In this document: in pieces, positions 25,781 to 33,052 of the stretch
How positions within the stretch are numbered: the stretch's first letter is position 1
Layout of the letters: each line of letters opens with the position of its first letter
Assembly (NCBI GenBank): GCA_000739515.1
Contig: DF820456.1
Coordinates: 1,017,410 to 1,051,553, forward strand
Direction of reading: 5' to 3'
DNA length: 34,144 nucleotides
Origin: Candidatus Moduliflexus flocculans
GTDB taxonomy: Bacteria; Moduliflexota; Moduliflexia; Moduliflexales; Moduliflexaceae
Program-made: the position numbers and the translations under genes
The notes under the pieces: generated by a model
Databases searched by the model: none
The model's input: only the letters and a program-made list of their open reading frames with translations
Told to the model about the DNA's origin: nothing

Positions 25781-26611
25781 ATGAAAACACGCCTTTTTTG
25801 CTATCTGTTCGCGCTATTGGCGGCCTACGGCCTGAAAGCGCATTACAGCCGCGCCACGAGCGACGGCCTCGATTGGATATTGCGCCCGACGACCGTGTTG
25901 GTCGAGCGCGTCAGCGGTCTTGATTTCGAATACGAGCGCGGTGAAGGCTATTTGAGCCGCGAGCGCCGCATCGTCATCGCTCCGGCCTGCGCGGGGGTGA
26001 ATTTCATGATCGCGGCCTTTGGCATGACGCTCTTTTCGTATCTGCATCTCATGCCGACCGCCGCGACAACGCTGCTCTGGACGGCGGGCAGCCTGCTCGG
26101 CGCATATCTGCTGACCATCGCAGTCAACGCGCTACGCATCGTTGTTGCGCTGCGTCTCTACGCCTCCGGCGTTGTGTTCTTCTACGCCAACCCGGCGCAA
26201 CTGCACCGCCTCGAAGGCATCGCCGTCTATTTAACCGCGTTATGTCTCGCCTTCTGGCTGGCCGAGCGGGTGGCCTGCAACATCGTGAACTCCCCTCTTG
26301 GGAGGGGCTGGGGGTGGGTTCCCGATAAAAAAGATGCTTATAACATATTACCCACCCCTTGCCCCTCCCAGGAGGGGAATGCGCTGCGGAAGTTCCTGCT
26401 GCTGCCGCTCCTCTGGTATCTCGCGATCACGCTTCTCGTGCCGCTGCTGAATCCAAATTTTCACGGCGACCGGGCGCGATTCGCGGAACATGCGCTGACC
26501 ATCGCCGCCGCCTGCGCGGTCATCGCGCTGCTTGCCGCGCTTGCGCGAAAACGGCTTTTCCCGCGTTTTTCTCTTGATTTCATTTGCCGCCTCTGGCATG
26601 AACGGCAATAA
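25781..26611 (+). CDS. Exosortase, XrtK-like, with in-frame repeat insertion
   Basis: Multi-pass inner-membrane transpeptidase-like enzyme that recognises PEP-CTERM-type tails, cleaves them and passes proteins to the surface. The family triad is visible: Cys70 in PACAGVNFM, Arg119 in VNALRIVVALRLY, and His142 in LHRLEGIAVY. Length, the ACAGVNF signature and the HR-x-EG motif suggest exosortase K, but the subclass is tentative. Residues about 170-200 (SPLGRGWGW to PTPCPSQEGN) are the translation of a palindromic repeat. Deleting 26290-26379 (90 bases) would rejoin NIVN to ALRKFLL in frame. Two more helices follow, a size typical for an accessory C-terminal region. It sits between the VIT gene and creBC. 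No ribosome-binding site is seen; translation may be coupled. Confidence 0.85.
   Translation: MKTRLFCYLFALLAAYGLKAHYSRATSDGLDWILRPTTVLVERVSGLDFEYERGEGYLSRERRIVIAPACAGVNFMIAAFGMTLFSYLHLMPTAATTLLWTAGSLLGAYLLTIAVNALRIVVALRLYASGVVFFYANPAQLHRLEGIAVYLTALCLAFWLAERVACNIVNSPLGRGWGWVPDKKDAYNILPTPCPSQEGNALRKFLLLPLLWYLAITLLVPLLNPNFHGDRARFAEHALTIAAACAVIALLAALARKRLFPRFSLDFICRLWHERQ
26290..26379. repeat. GGGGAGGGG palindromic element inserted in frame in the exosortase gene
   Basis: Left arm 26291-26319 and right arm 26350-26378 pair with three mismatches in 29. Each arm also folds on itself (CCCCTCTTGGGAGGGG; CCCCTCCCAGGAGGGG). The same sequence stands between genes at 26-55 and 34058-34144. The unit is 90 bases, that is 30 codons, without a stop in the used frame. 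Confidence 0.9.
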
Positions 26612-26644
26612 GCTGTCAGACACCTGTGAGGTGTCTGACAGCTT
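26610..26644. repeat. Perfect AAGCTGTCAGACACCT palindrome at the exosortase stop
   Basis: Sixteen-base arms (26610-26625 and 26629-26644) pair perfectly around GTG. The left arm overlaps the exosortase stop codon. The core ACACCTGTGAGGTGT links it to the ACCTGTGAGGT family. A diverged relative (GTTGTCAGGCAC/GTGTCTGACAAC) is at 30831-30860. Confidence 0.88.
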
Positions 26645-26682
26645 CCTCAGGAGGAACAACGCATGACAGCGGGAATGCGATC

Positions 26683-26797
26683 ACCATGAAACACACAAAA
26701 TACACGAAAAAATAATACGTTACGCATAGACCTCCCAGGTCTTGAAGACCTGGGAGGTCTGCCACACGAATTTCGTGTATTTTGTGTGTTTCGTGGT
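26683..26797. repeat. Nested element: CACGAA arms around an AGACCTCCCAGGTCTT palindrome, in the creB leader
   Basis: Outer arms 26683-26709 and 26771-26797 pair with one mismatch in 27. In the loop is a perfect palindrome of 16-base arms with one central base (26728-26743 and 26745-26760). The right outer arm ends nine bases before the creB-like ATG, leaving no room for a normal Shine-Dalgarno sequence. Confidence 0.9.
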
Positions 26798-26806
26798 TAA
26801 TAATTC

Positions 26807-27493
26807 ATGAAACCGAAAATTTTATTAGTGGAAGACGAGCCGGGCATCGTGGATACGGTGCAATATGTGCTGGAAAACGACGGCTTCGAGACGACATGGC
26901 TCGCCGCCGGGTCGGAGGTGATGCCGCTGCTGGCTTCGGAGCGGGTGCATTTGGTGATTCTTGACATCGGCTTGCCAGACATCAACGGCCTTGAAGTCTG
27001 CAAGCTGATCCGCCAGAAATATTCGCTCCCGATTATTTTCCTGACCGCCCGCAAAGATGAAATTGACCGCGTGGTCGGCCTTGAAATCGGCGCGGATGAT
27101 TACGTGGTCAAGCCCTTCAGCCCCCGCGAACTGTTGGCGCGGGTCAAAGCGGTTTTGCGGCGGACCGGGCATGAAAAGCCGAAAGCGGCGGAAGGCGCGT
27201 CGCAAGCGTTTGCCGTCAACGAGGCGAAATGCCAGATCACCTACTATGGCGAGCCGCTCGACCTCTCGCGCTACGAATACAATATTTTGACTACCTTCAT
27301 CCGGCGTCCCGGCATCGTCTTTTCCCGCAATCAATTGATGGATTTGGCGTGGGATGACCCGGACACCAGCATGGATCGCACGATTGACGCGCATATCAAA
27401 AATCTCCGCGCCAAATTGAAAGCGGTTAGACCGACGCTCGACCCGATTGTCACGCATCGCGGTTTAGGGTATTCGTTAAAAGAGGGATTATAA
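26807..27493 (+). CDS. creB: CreB-like OmpR-family response regulator
   Basis: DNA-binding response regulator, 228 aa. The receiver domain has the acidic pair Glu9-Asp10, phospho-acceptor Asp53 (LVILDIGLPDINGLEVC), LTARKDEIDRVVGLEIGADDY and the Lys in VVKPFSPREL. The C-terminal winged helix shows LSRYEYNILTTFIRRPG, FSRNQLMDLAW, DRTIDAHIKNLRAKL and THRGLGYSL. These blocks agree closely with E. coli CreB rather than with PhoB or OmpR. The sensor gene follows after 38 bases. creA and creD are not in the window. The target genes may include the exosortase and VIT genes just upstream, an inference from position only. Its leader is occupied by a nested palindrome. Confidence 0.92.
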   Translation: MKPKILLVEDEPGIVDTVQYVLENDGFETTWLAAGSEVMPLLASERVHLVILDIGLPDINGLEVCKLIRQKYSLPIIFLTARKDEIDRVVGLEIGADDYVVKPFSPRELLARVKAVLRRTGHEKPKAAEGASQAFAVNEAKCQITYYGEPLDLSRYEYNILTTFIRRPGIVFSRNQLMDLAWDDPDTSMDRTIDAHIKNLRAKLKAVRPTLDPIVTHRGLGYSLKEGL

Positions 27494-27501
27494 ATTTCTC
27501 A

Positions 27502-27520
27502 TTCCACGCTCCGCGTGGAA
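27502..27520. repeat. TTCCACGC/GCGTGGAA hairpin between creB and creC
   Basis: Perfect 8-bp stem with loop TCC, eight bases after the creB stop and just before GGGGAG, the ribosome-binding site of creC. Same family as the hairpin after typA (3221-3249). Confidence 0.75.
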
Positions 27521-27531
27521 CAAGGGGAGCC

Positions 27532-28965
27532 ATGAAACTCAGCGCTCGAATTTTTTTTGCGTCGTTTTTGATTGTCGCGGTTTGCTTTGCGTTTCCGATC
27601 TGGTGGGTGCTTGATACGTTGCGGCTGCGCTATCAGGAAAGCGTGGAAGAATTACTCGTAGATCAGGCGAACGTCCTCGCGGCGATGGTAGGGCGCGAGA
27701 CGGAGCAGGGGCAGCTTGATTTCGACGAATGGCGGCACGCCTTTGACCATGCCTACGCCCGCCCGCTCGCGGCGCAAATCTACACCCTCACCAAAACCCA
27801 CGTTGACCTCTCCGTGCTTGTCACCGACATGAAAGGCGTCATTCAGTTCGATTCCAAAAACCGCGAAAACGAGAGCTACAATTTTTCGAAATGGAATCTC
27901 GTCAAGGCCACTCTCACAGAAGAATACGGCGCGAAAATGACGCGGCTCTATGCCGGGACGCCATCGTCGCGATTGGTTTATGTCGCTGCGCCGATTTTCG
28001 TCAAAGGCAAGCTGACCGGCGCGGTGTTGGTGGGCAAGCCGATGACGAACATCAACCGCTTTTTGGAACACGCCAGGCCGCAGATTTTCAAAGTCGGCGC
28101 GATTTCGGCAGGCGCGGCGATTGTCCTGAGCTTTTTCTTTTCGCGCCTGCTGACGCGCCCGATCAAGCGCCTGACGCACTACGCGAACGACGTGCGGGAT
28201 GGGAAACGCGTGCCGTTTCCGCGCCTCGACAGCAGCGAAATCGGCGAGATGGGCGAGGCGTTCCAGCGGATGCAGGAGGCATTGGAGGGGAAAAAGTATG
28301 TCGAACAATACGTCCAGAATTTGACGCACGAATTAAAAAGCCCGCTTTCCGCCATTCGTGGCGCGGCGGAACTCCTGGAAGAGCCGGACATGCCGGATGA
28401 TAAGCGCGGCAAGTTCCTCGCCAATATTCAGGATTCCGCGACCCGCATTCAGCAGATCGTGGATCATCTGCTGGAACTGGCGGCGTTAGAAAATCAGAAA
28501 ATTCTGGAAAAGGTTGAAGATGTGTCGCTGAATGCCCTGATTCAGTCCGTCTTGGAAAGCAAGCGCCCACTGCTGTCGCAAAAACATCTCGCCTGCGCCC
28601 CACAGATTGAGGAAGACGCCACGCTGCGCGGCGATGCGTTTTTGCTGCAACAGGCCATCTCGAATCTGCTGCAAAACGCCATCGAATTCAGCCCGGACTC
28701 CGGCAGCATCGAACTCCGCGTCCGCCGCCACACCGACCGGCTGCATCTCATTATTGAAGACAGCGGGCAGGGTTTGCCTGATTTTGCCAAGGAAAAGGTC
28801 TTCGACAAGTTTTTTTCGCTGCAACGCCCGGACACCGGCAAAAAAAGCACCGGGCTTGGCCTGAACTTCGTCAAAGAAATCGCGCATCTGCATCGCGGCG
28901 CGATTACGCTTGAAAATCGCGGCGATGCCCCTGGCGCTCGCGCCGTGTTGTCGTTGCCGATATAG
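27532..28965 (+). CDS. creC: CreC-like sensor histidine kinase
   Basis: Membrane sensor kinase, 477 aa. Helix 1 is about residues 6-25 and is followed by a periplasmic sensor region of about 155 residues whose end (YVAAPIFVKGKLTGAVLVGKP, read as YVAAPIF and GAVLVGKP) matches E. coli CreC. Helix 2 spans about 184-205. HAMP follows (TRPIKRLTHYANDVRDGK). The H-box is LTHELKSPLSAIRGAAEL with His266, the N-box is LLQNAIEFS, G1 is DSGQGLPD and G2 is KSTGLGLNFV, so all catalytic parts are present. GGGGAG precedes ATG. It partners the CreB-like regulator; together they follow the exosortase module. The signal is unknown here. Confidence 0.92.
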   Translation: MKLSARIFFASFLIVAVCFAFPIWWVLDTLRLRYQESVEELLVDQANVLAAMVGRETEQGQLDFDEWRHAFDHAYARPLAAQIYTLTKTHVDLSVLVTDMKGVIQFDSKNRENESYNFSKWNLVKATLTEEYGAKMTRLYAGTPSSRLVYVAAPIFVKGKLTGAVLVGKPMTNINRFLEHARPQIFKVGAISAGAAIVLSFFFSRLLTRPIKRLTHYANDVRDGKRVPFPRLDSSEIGEMGEAFQRMQEALEGKKYVEQYVQNLTHELKSPLSAIRGAAELLEEPDMPDDKRGKFLANIQDSATRIQQIVDHLLELAALENQKILEKVEDVSLNALIQSVLESKRPLLSQKHLACAPQIEEDATLRGDAFLLQQAISNLLQNAIEFSPDSGSIELRVRRHTDRLHLIIEDSGQGLPDFAKEKVFDKFFSLQRPDTGKKSTGLGLNFVKEIAHLHRGAITLENRGDAPGARAVLSLPI

Positions 28966-29015
28966 CAGTCCTCAATCAATGGCTACGCTTCGACACCCTC
29001 ATGCCCCTTGCCTTC

Positions 29016-29046
29016 AAAAAGAAGCGCCAAATCAAGATTTGGCGCT
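29016..29046 (-). terminator. Intrinsic terminator of the GldAFG-like operon
   Basis: AGCGCCAAAT (29023-29032) and ATTTGGCGCT (29037-29046) form a perfect 10-bp stem with loop CAAG. On the minus strand it is followed by a T-run (A-run 29016-29020 on plus). It stands 17 bases past the DUF4340 stop and could also stop creC transcripts from the other side. Confidence 0.88.
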
Positions 29047-29062
29047 CCTTCTATCCGCACCG

Positions 29063-30811
29063 TTATCCCGCTAAATCGGCCCCTTGTTTCGGCAATTCAT
29101 CCAAAAAGGCGGCGTTAATCGGATACACGGCGTCAGATTTAGCGGTTTTCACAAAGAGCTTTTCCCCCTGTTGGCCGAATAGGAATGTCACCAGCTCTTC
29201 TTTCTTTGCATTGCGGAGCGTGACCGTCGCTGCTGGCGCATTCAGACCGTATTGGCTGAGGTCTGACGCCGACGCAACCGGTTCTTCCGCAAATTCTAAC
29301 GCGGCGAGGTCATACAGCAGGTTATTCACTTTGAATCCCTGCAACGTCTTATCATCTGTTTTCCAAGTATCGCCATGTTTTTCAAACGCAAGCGTACTCT
29401 CAGGATATACAATCTCAAATGACGCGACATCATCGGCTTTAAATGGCGCAATCGCCTTATCTCGCAGCGCAAACGCCGATTGTTTCAGTTGCGAGAGGAT
29501 TGTCGGATCGGTCAGCGACACGCCATCTCCGGTTTTTACGTATAAACCGGTATTCTCAACATTGGGGTTGCCGACAATTAATTGGATCGGATTCTCTTCC
29601 CCATTTTTCCAGAACGACAGCATCACGTTCGGGCGGTCAAAACCAAACGATAACTGGTTGGCGGCAGCATCCACAAATTCAGTCGCTTTTGCGTTTTTCG
29701 CATCATTCAACAGCACGTTTACCCTGTCTGCATTCGCCGGAAATTCAGCCGGAGCGACGATTTTCCAGGCATCCGATTCGCGCTGCAATGTCACGGTTTC
29801 GGCCAGCGTTTTGATCTCGATTTTTTGAATGTCGTTATTTTCGAATCGCACGAGCGCCTTGTCACGCAAATCGCTTAACGCTTTGGGGAATTCGTCATCA
29901 ACCGTGCTGGGAAGAAGGAACACGTTGCCCGTCGCAGTATGCTGCGCGTACACGCCGCCTTTTTCATCATTCCGCTTGCCGATCAGCAAGGTTTGCGGCG
30001 CGGGATCATCGCCAATTGTCAGCGCTAATGATTTTTGCGGCGCATCCAGGCCGTATTCCGCAAGATTCGTCGGCGTCTCCGACACGAATTCTTTGATTTT
30101 GGTTGATTTCATCTGGGAAAGAATCGCGTTTACTTTTTCAGTGTCTGCACGAAGCGATTGCGGCGCGGCAATGCTCCAGGTCGAGTTGTCCTGCGTTAAC
30201 TCGACCGTCATGGCAGGCGCAGCCTCGGTGGCCGGAAGCGTGAACGCCGCTTTTTTGACTTGCGCGGGATCGAACGCAAGCACGGTTTTATCTCGCAGAT
30301 CAAACGCGGTTTTGTTCAGGTTGGCCTGCGTGAGGTTATCAATGCTCACGATTTGCGGCTTGTCGCCGACTTTAGCGTAAAACCCGGACGCCGTCGGCGT
30401 TTCCTTGCCAAGCGATACCGAAAACGAGGCGTTGGCCGCGTTCGTGGCTGCGATGGTCAGGCTTGGCGCATTCAGCCCGAATTCATCGAGTTTTTCGGCG
30501 TTCTCGGCGATGATTTTATCGCGTTGCGCATCTGCGAACGCCGTCAGCAGGCGATCCACTTCCGCACCGTCGGTCACGGCGGAAACCGGCTGTTCCATTT
30601 GCCAGCCCTTTTCGCCTTTTTTCAGCGTGATTTCACCATCCGCCCGTTTCAGGGTCAGTGTGGCAATTTCATCTTTTTGGATGGCGAACAGGCGCTTATC
30701 GGCGGTTTCCGCCGCTTGCTTTTTCGCGGCCATTTTTACCTCGACAACGTAATAATACCCGCCGAGCGCGAGCAAAATGCCTAAAAATATCAGGGTCTTT
30801 TTAAAGCTCAT
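29063..30811 (-). CDS. DUF4340 protein with four repeat units
   Basis: Membrane-anchored periplasmic protein of 582 aa, last gene of the ABC operon. One N-terminal helix (KTLIFLGILLALGGYYYVV) is followed by a large extracytoplasmic part. By eye this contains four units of about 110-145 residues (roughly 45-190, 190-332, 333-470, 470-582). Each has a W-x-(I/M/T) strand near its start, a V-(N/D)-x-L-L helix, and the first, second and fourth show YGL(D/N)AP or FGLNAP. DUF4340 proteins regularly accompany GldG-like proteins and are thought to be part of the same envelope machine; the molecular role is unknown. AAGGAG lies before ATG 30811, and the terminator follows at once. Confidence 0.9.
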   Translation of the reverse strand: MSFKKTLIFLGILLALGGYYYVVEVKMAAKKQAAETADKRLFAIQKDEIATLTLKRADGEITLKKGEKGWQMEQPVSAVTDGAEVDRLLTAFADAQRDKIIAENAEKLDEFGLNAPSLTIAATNAANASFSVSLGKETPTASGFYAKVGDKPQIVSIDNLTQANLNKTAFDLRDKTVLAFDPAQVKKAAFTLPATEAAPAMTVELTQDNSTWSIAAPQSLRADTEKVNAILSQMKSTKIKEFVSETPTNLAEYGLDAPQKSLALTIGDDPAPQTLLIGKRNDEKGGVYAQHTATGNVFLLPSTVDDEFPKALSDLRDKALVRFENNDIQKIEIKTLAETVTLQRESDAWKIVAPAEFPANADRVNVLLNDAKNAKATEFVDAAANQLSFGFDRPNVMLSFWKNGEENPIQLIVGNPNVENTGLYVKTGDGVSLTDPTILSQLKQSAFALRDKAIAPFKADDVASFEIVYPESTLAFEKHGDTWKTDDKTLQGFKVNNLLYDLAALEFAEEPVASASDLSQYGLNAPAATVTLRNAKKEELVTFLFGQQGEKLFVKTAKSDAVYPINAAFLDELPKQGADLAG

Positions 30812-30830
30812 GATAGTCTCTCCTTATATC

Positions 30831-30860
30831 GTTGTCAGGCACGTTGAAGTGTCTGACAAC
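30831..30860. repeat. GTTGTCAGGCAC hairpin within the ABC operon
   Basis: Twelve-base arms (30831-30842 and 30849-30860) with one G-T pair and a six-base loop. It separates the GldG-like and DUF4340 genes and lacks a T-run, so it might tune relative expression or RNA stability. It shares the GTCTGACA motif with 26610-26644. Confidence 0.7.
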
Positions 30861-30870
30861 GCAATCCTGT

Positions 30871-32271
30871 TTACCGCGTTGCGGCGCGGCGCTGGATGTA
30901 CATGGTGACGCCCATAAAAATCACGAAGACCGGCAGCACGACTAATGAAATCAGGAACGCGAGCCGTCCCTGCGTGGCGGTCAGCATCAACGGCATGATT
31001 TCCGGGTCTTTGGCGCGAATCGCAATCAGGTTTTCTTCTTCGGCGAGCCAGCTGACCGTATTTAAGAACAGATCGCCGTTGCCAACCTGGGCAAAATAGG
31101 TGTTATTCGCGAAATCGGAATCGCCGATAACAATCATTTTCGAGCCTTTTTTCGTCTGGTCTGGCGTGGCAATTCCCGCGATGACGGCTAACGGCACCGG
31201 GCCGCGCAGGTCTGTTCCTTCATCGAATTGCACAGCGCCGCTCTGCAACTCGGCCTTGCTGGTTTCCGCCCAGCTATCCGGGCTGCTGAAAAAGAGTTTG
31301 TCCGCCTGCACACCTGCTGGCAGCGTTTCGGCGGTCTGTACCGAGCGTGCAACTGGAAAGGCCGTCATCATGTTGAATTTGTCGGTAATCGGATGCCCGA
31401 CATATTGCATGACCACCGGCGTTTCATAGCCCGCGCCAAACATGCGGCTCATCCGGTCAATCACCATGTCATCGCCGAGGATCACGCCGTATTCCTTCAC
31501 AAAGGCGGTCATGCCAGGCGCTTGATCCGGGTCCAACAGCAGCAGCAGGTTGCCGCCTTTGTCGAGATAATTGCGCAGCAGGTCGAGTTCCGCTGGCAGG
31601 AGGTCTTTCTGCGGCCCGGCCATCACAACCAATGCGGCGTCGGTTGGAATGAATTGCTGTTGCGTTAACAAGAGGTCTTTCACGTCGTAACTTTGATCCG
31701 TCATGGCCTTCTTCGCCTGACTATAGCCTTTTTCAGAGATATCAGCGAGATCATGTTCGCCATGTCCCTTGATCATGTAAATGATTTTCTTCTGGTCGCG
31801 AGTGACTTTAATCAGGCCGTTTGTCAGCGATTGTTCCGACGAATCGGTGATTTTTTCCTGTTTTTTCTCCGTTTCCAGGACAATCGTGCCATACGTCTTA
31901 ATTTCGTATTTCTGGGCGCGCGCCGGGAATTTATCGGGATCAACGAACTCATATTTGAGATGTTTCGACAGCGCTGCGTATTGTTTCAGCCGGTCTTCGA
32001 AGGCGACGCGGTCTCCTTCGGTTGGGCTGTAAAAGGCGAGAACAGTCACATCGCTCGCCAGGCCGGAGACGACATTTTTCGTCTGATCTGAAAGGGTATA
32101 ACGCTGATTTGACGTGAAATCCCAGCGATAGCTATGCCGGGCGGAAATCGCCTCGACCATGACAATGATCCCCAGCACGATCAGCGTCATCGCCGTCGTA
32201 TTCGCGCCGTATTTCAGGGATCGCCAGAATGATGTTGTGCGTGCGTGCTGCATCGGTGTTTTCGTGTTCAT
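30871..32271 (-). CDS. GldG-like ABC transporter auxiliary protein
   Basis: Protein of 466 aa from the GldG/ABC-auxiliary (DUF7088-type) group. One helix near residues 24-45 anchors it (ANTTAMTLIVLGIIVMVEAI), then comes RHSYRWDFTSNQRYTLSDQT, the hallmark just after the helix. The periplasmic part has FYSPTEGDR, EFVDPDKFPARA, YMIKGHGEHDL, LLLLLDPDQAPGM and VIGDSDFANN. A second helix lies near the C-terminus (AFLISLVVLPVFVIFMGVTMY). In Bacteroidetes GldG acts with GldF and GldA in gliding motility; in other phyla this operon is common without gliding and its cargo is unknown. AGGAG stands seven bases before the ATG. The permease gene ends 10 bases upstream. Confidence 0.91.
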   Translation of the reverse strand: MNTKTPMQHARTTSFWRSLKYGANTTAMTLIVLGIIVMVEAISARHSYRWDFTSNQRYTLSDQTKNVVSGLASDVTVLAFYSPTEGDRVAFEDRLKQYAALSKHLKYEFVDPDKFPARAQKYEIKTYGTIVLETEKKQEKITDSSEQSLTNGLIKVTRDQKKIIYMIKGHGEHDLADISEKGYSQAKKAMTDQSYDVKDLLLTQQQFIPTDAALVVMAGPQKDLLPAELDLLRNYLDKGGNLLLLLDPDQAPGMTAFVKEYGVILGDDMVIDRMSRMFGAGYETPVVMQYVGHPITDKFNMMTAFPVARSVQTAETLPAGVQADKLFFSSPDSWAETSKAELQSGAVQFDEGTDLRGPVPLAVIAGIATPDQTKKGSKMIVIGDSDFANNTYFAQVGNGDLFLNTVSWLAEEENLIAIRAKDPEIMPLMLTATQGRLAFLISLVVLPVFVIFMGVTMYIQRRAATR

Positions 32272-32281
32272 AGATTCGCTC

Positions 32282-33052
32282 CTATCCGCGCCATTTATTC
32301 GATTCTAACGATCTCAGCGTCAAAAAGAGGCAAAAGATCGTAAAATTCAGGTAATAGATAACATCTTTCGATTCGATAATCCCTTTGGTAAAGTTATCGA
32401 AATGATCCAACAGCGAGAGATGGCTGAGAATCGCGCCGAATTCCGGGGAGGCATTGTAGGCGGAAAAACCGACCATCCAGAACAGGAGCAGCGCGCCGAA
32501 GGAAATCACGGCGGCGATGATCTGATTGGATGTCCAGGCCGAAGCGAGCAATCCGAAGGAGATGAATGCGCTTCCCATCAGCAGCAAGCCGACGTAGCAG
32601 GCGATCAACGCGCCGTATTCGATTTTGCCTAAAAACGACAGGAAAATCGGATAGGCGAGCGTCAGGCCGAGCATTGTGGCAAACACGAGAAAACAGGCGA
32701 AAAATTTGCCGAGTACGGTTTCGATGTCGCGCAACGGGTACGTCAGCAGCAGTTCAAACGTGCCGGAGCGCTTTTCTTCCGACAGCAGCCGCATCGTCAG
32801 CAGCGGCATCATCAGCAGCATGATAATGCTCATATTGCTGAAGAGCGGGATAAAAATCCCTTCCGTAAAATTCAGCCCTTCCGCGCCATACTGATTCTGC
32901 ATCGCTCGCATGCTCACCATCGTATAGACCGACAGGATATTATAAAAGAAATACCCGGAAACCAGCGTGAACATGGCGAATACAACATACGCAATCGGGG
33001 AATAAAAATAGGATGCGCACTCTTTTTTGGTAATGATCCAGATATTTTTCAT
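32282..33052 (-). CDS. ABC-2 type permease, GldF-like
   Basis: Inner-membrane permease of 256 aa with six predicted helices. It has the GldF-like opening (MKNIWIITKKECASYFYSPIAYV) and the coupling segment RLLSEEKRSGTFELLLTYP, typical of ABC-2 permeases paired with GldG. A longer frame begins at 33136, but ATG 33052 overlaps the stop codon of the ATPase gene (ATGA arrangement) and has GGAGGAGG in front of it. It is therefore the better start and suggests translational coupling. It should form the transport channel with the ATPase encoded upstream. Confidence 0.93.
   Translation of the reverse strand: MKNIWIITKKECASYFYSPIAYVVFAMFTLVSGYFFYNILSVYTMVSMRAMQNQYGAEGLNFTEGIFIPLFSNMSIIMLLMMPLLTMRLLSEEKRSGTFELLLTYPLRDIETVLGKFFACFLVFATMLGLTLAYPIFLSFLGKIEYGALIACYVGLLLMGSAFISFGLLASAWTSNQIIAAVISFGALLLFWMVGFSAYNASPEFGAILSHLSLLDHFDNFTKGIIESKDVIYYLNFTIFCLFLTLRSLESNKWRG

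Noticed and set aside
22397..26797. CRISPR array suggested by recurring CACGAA repeats
   Set aside because: Repeats are inverted pairs, far apart and irregular in spacing, with genes between them and no cas genes.
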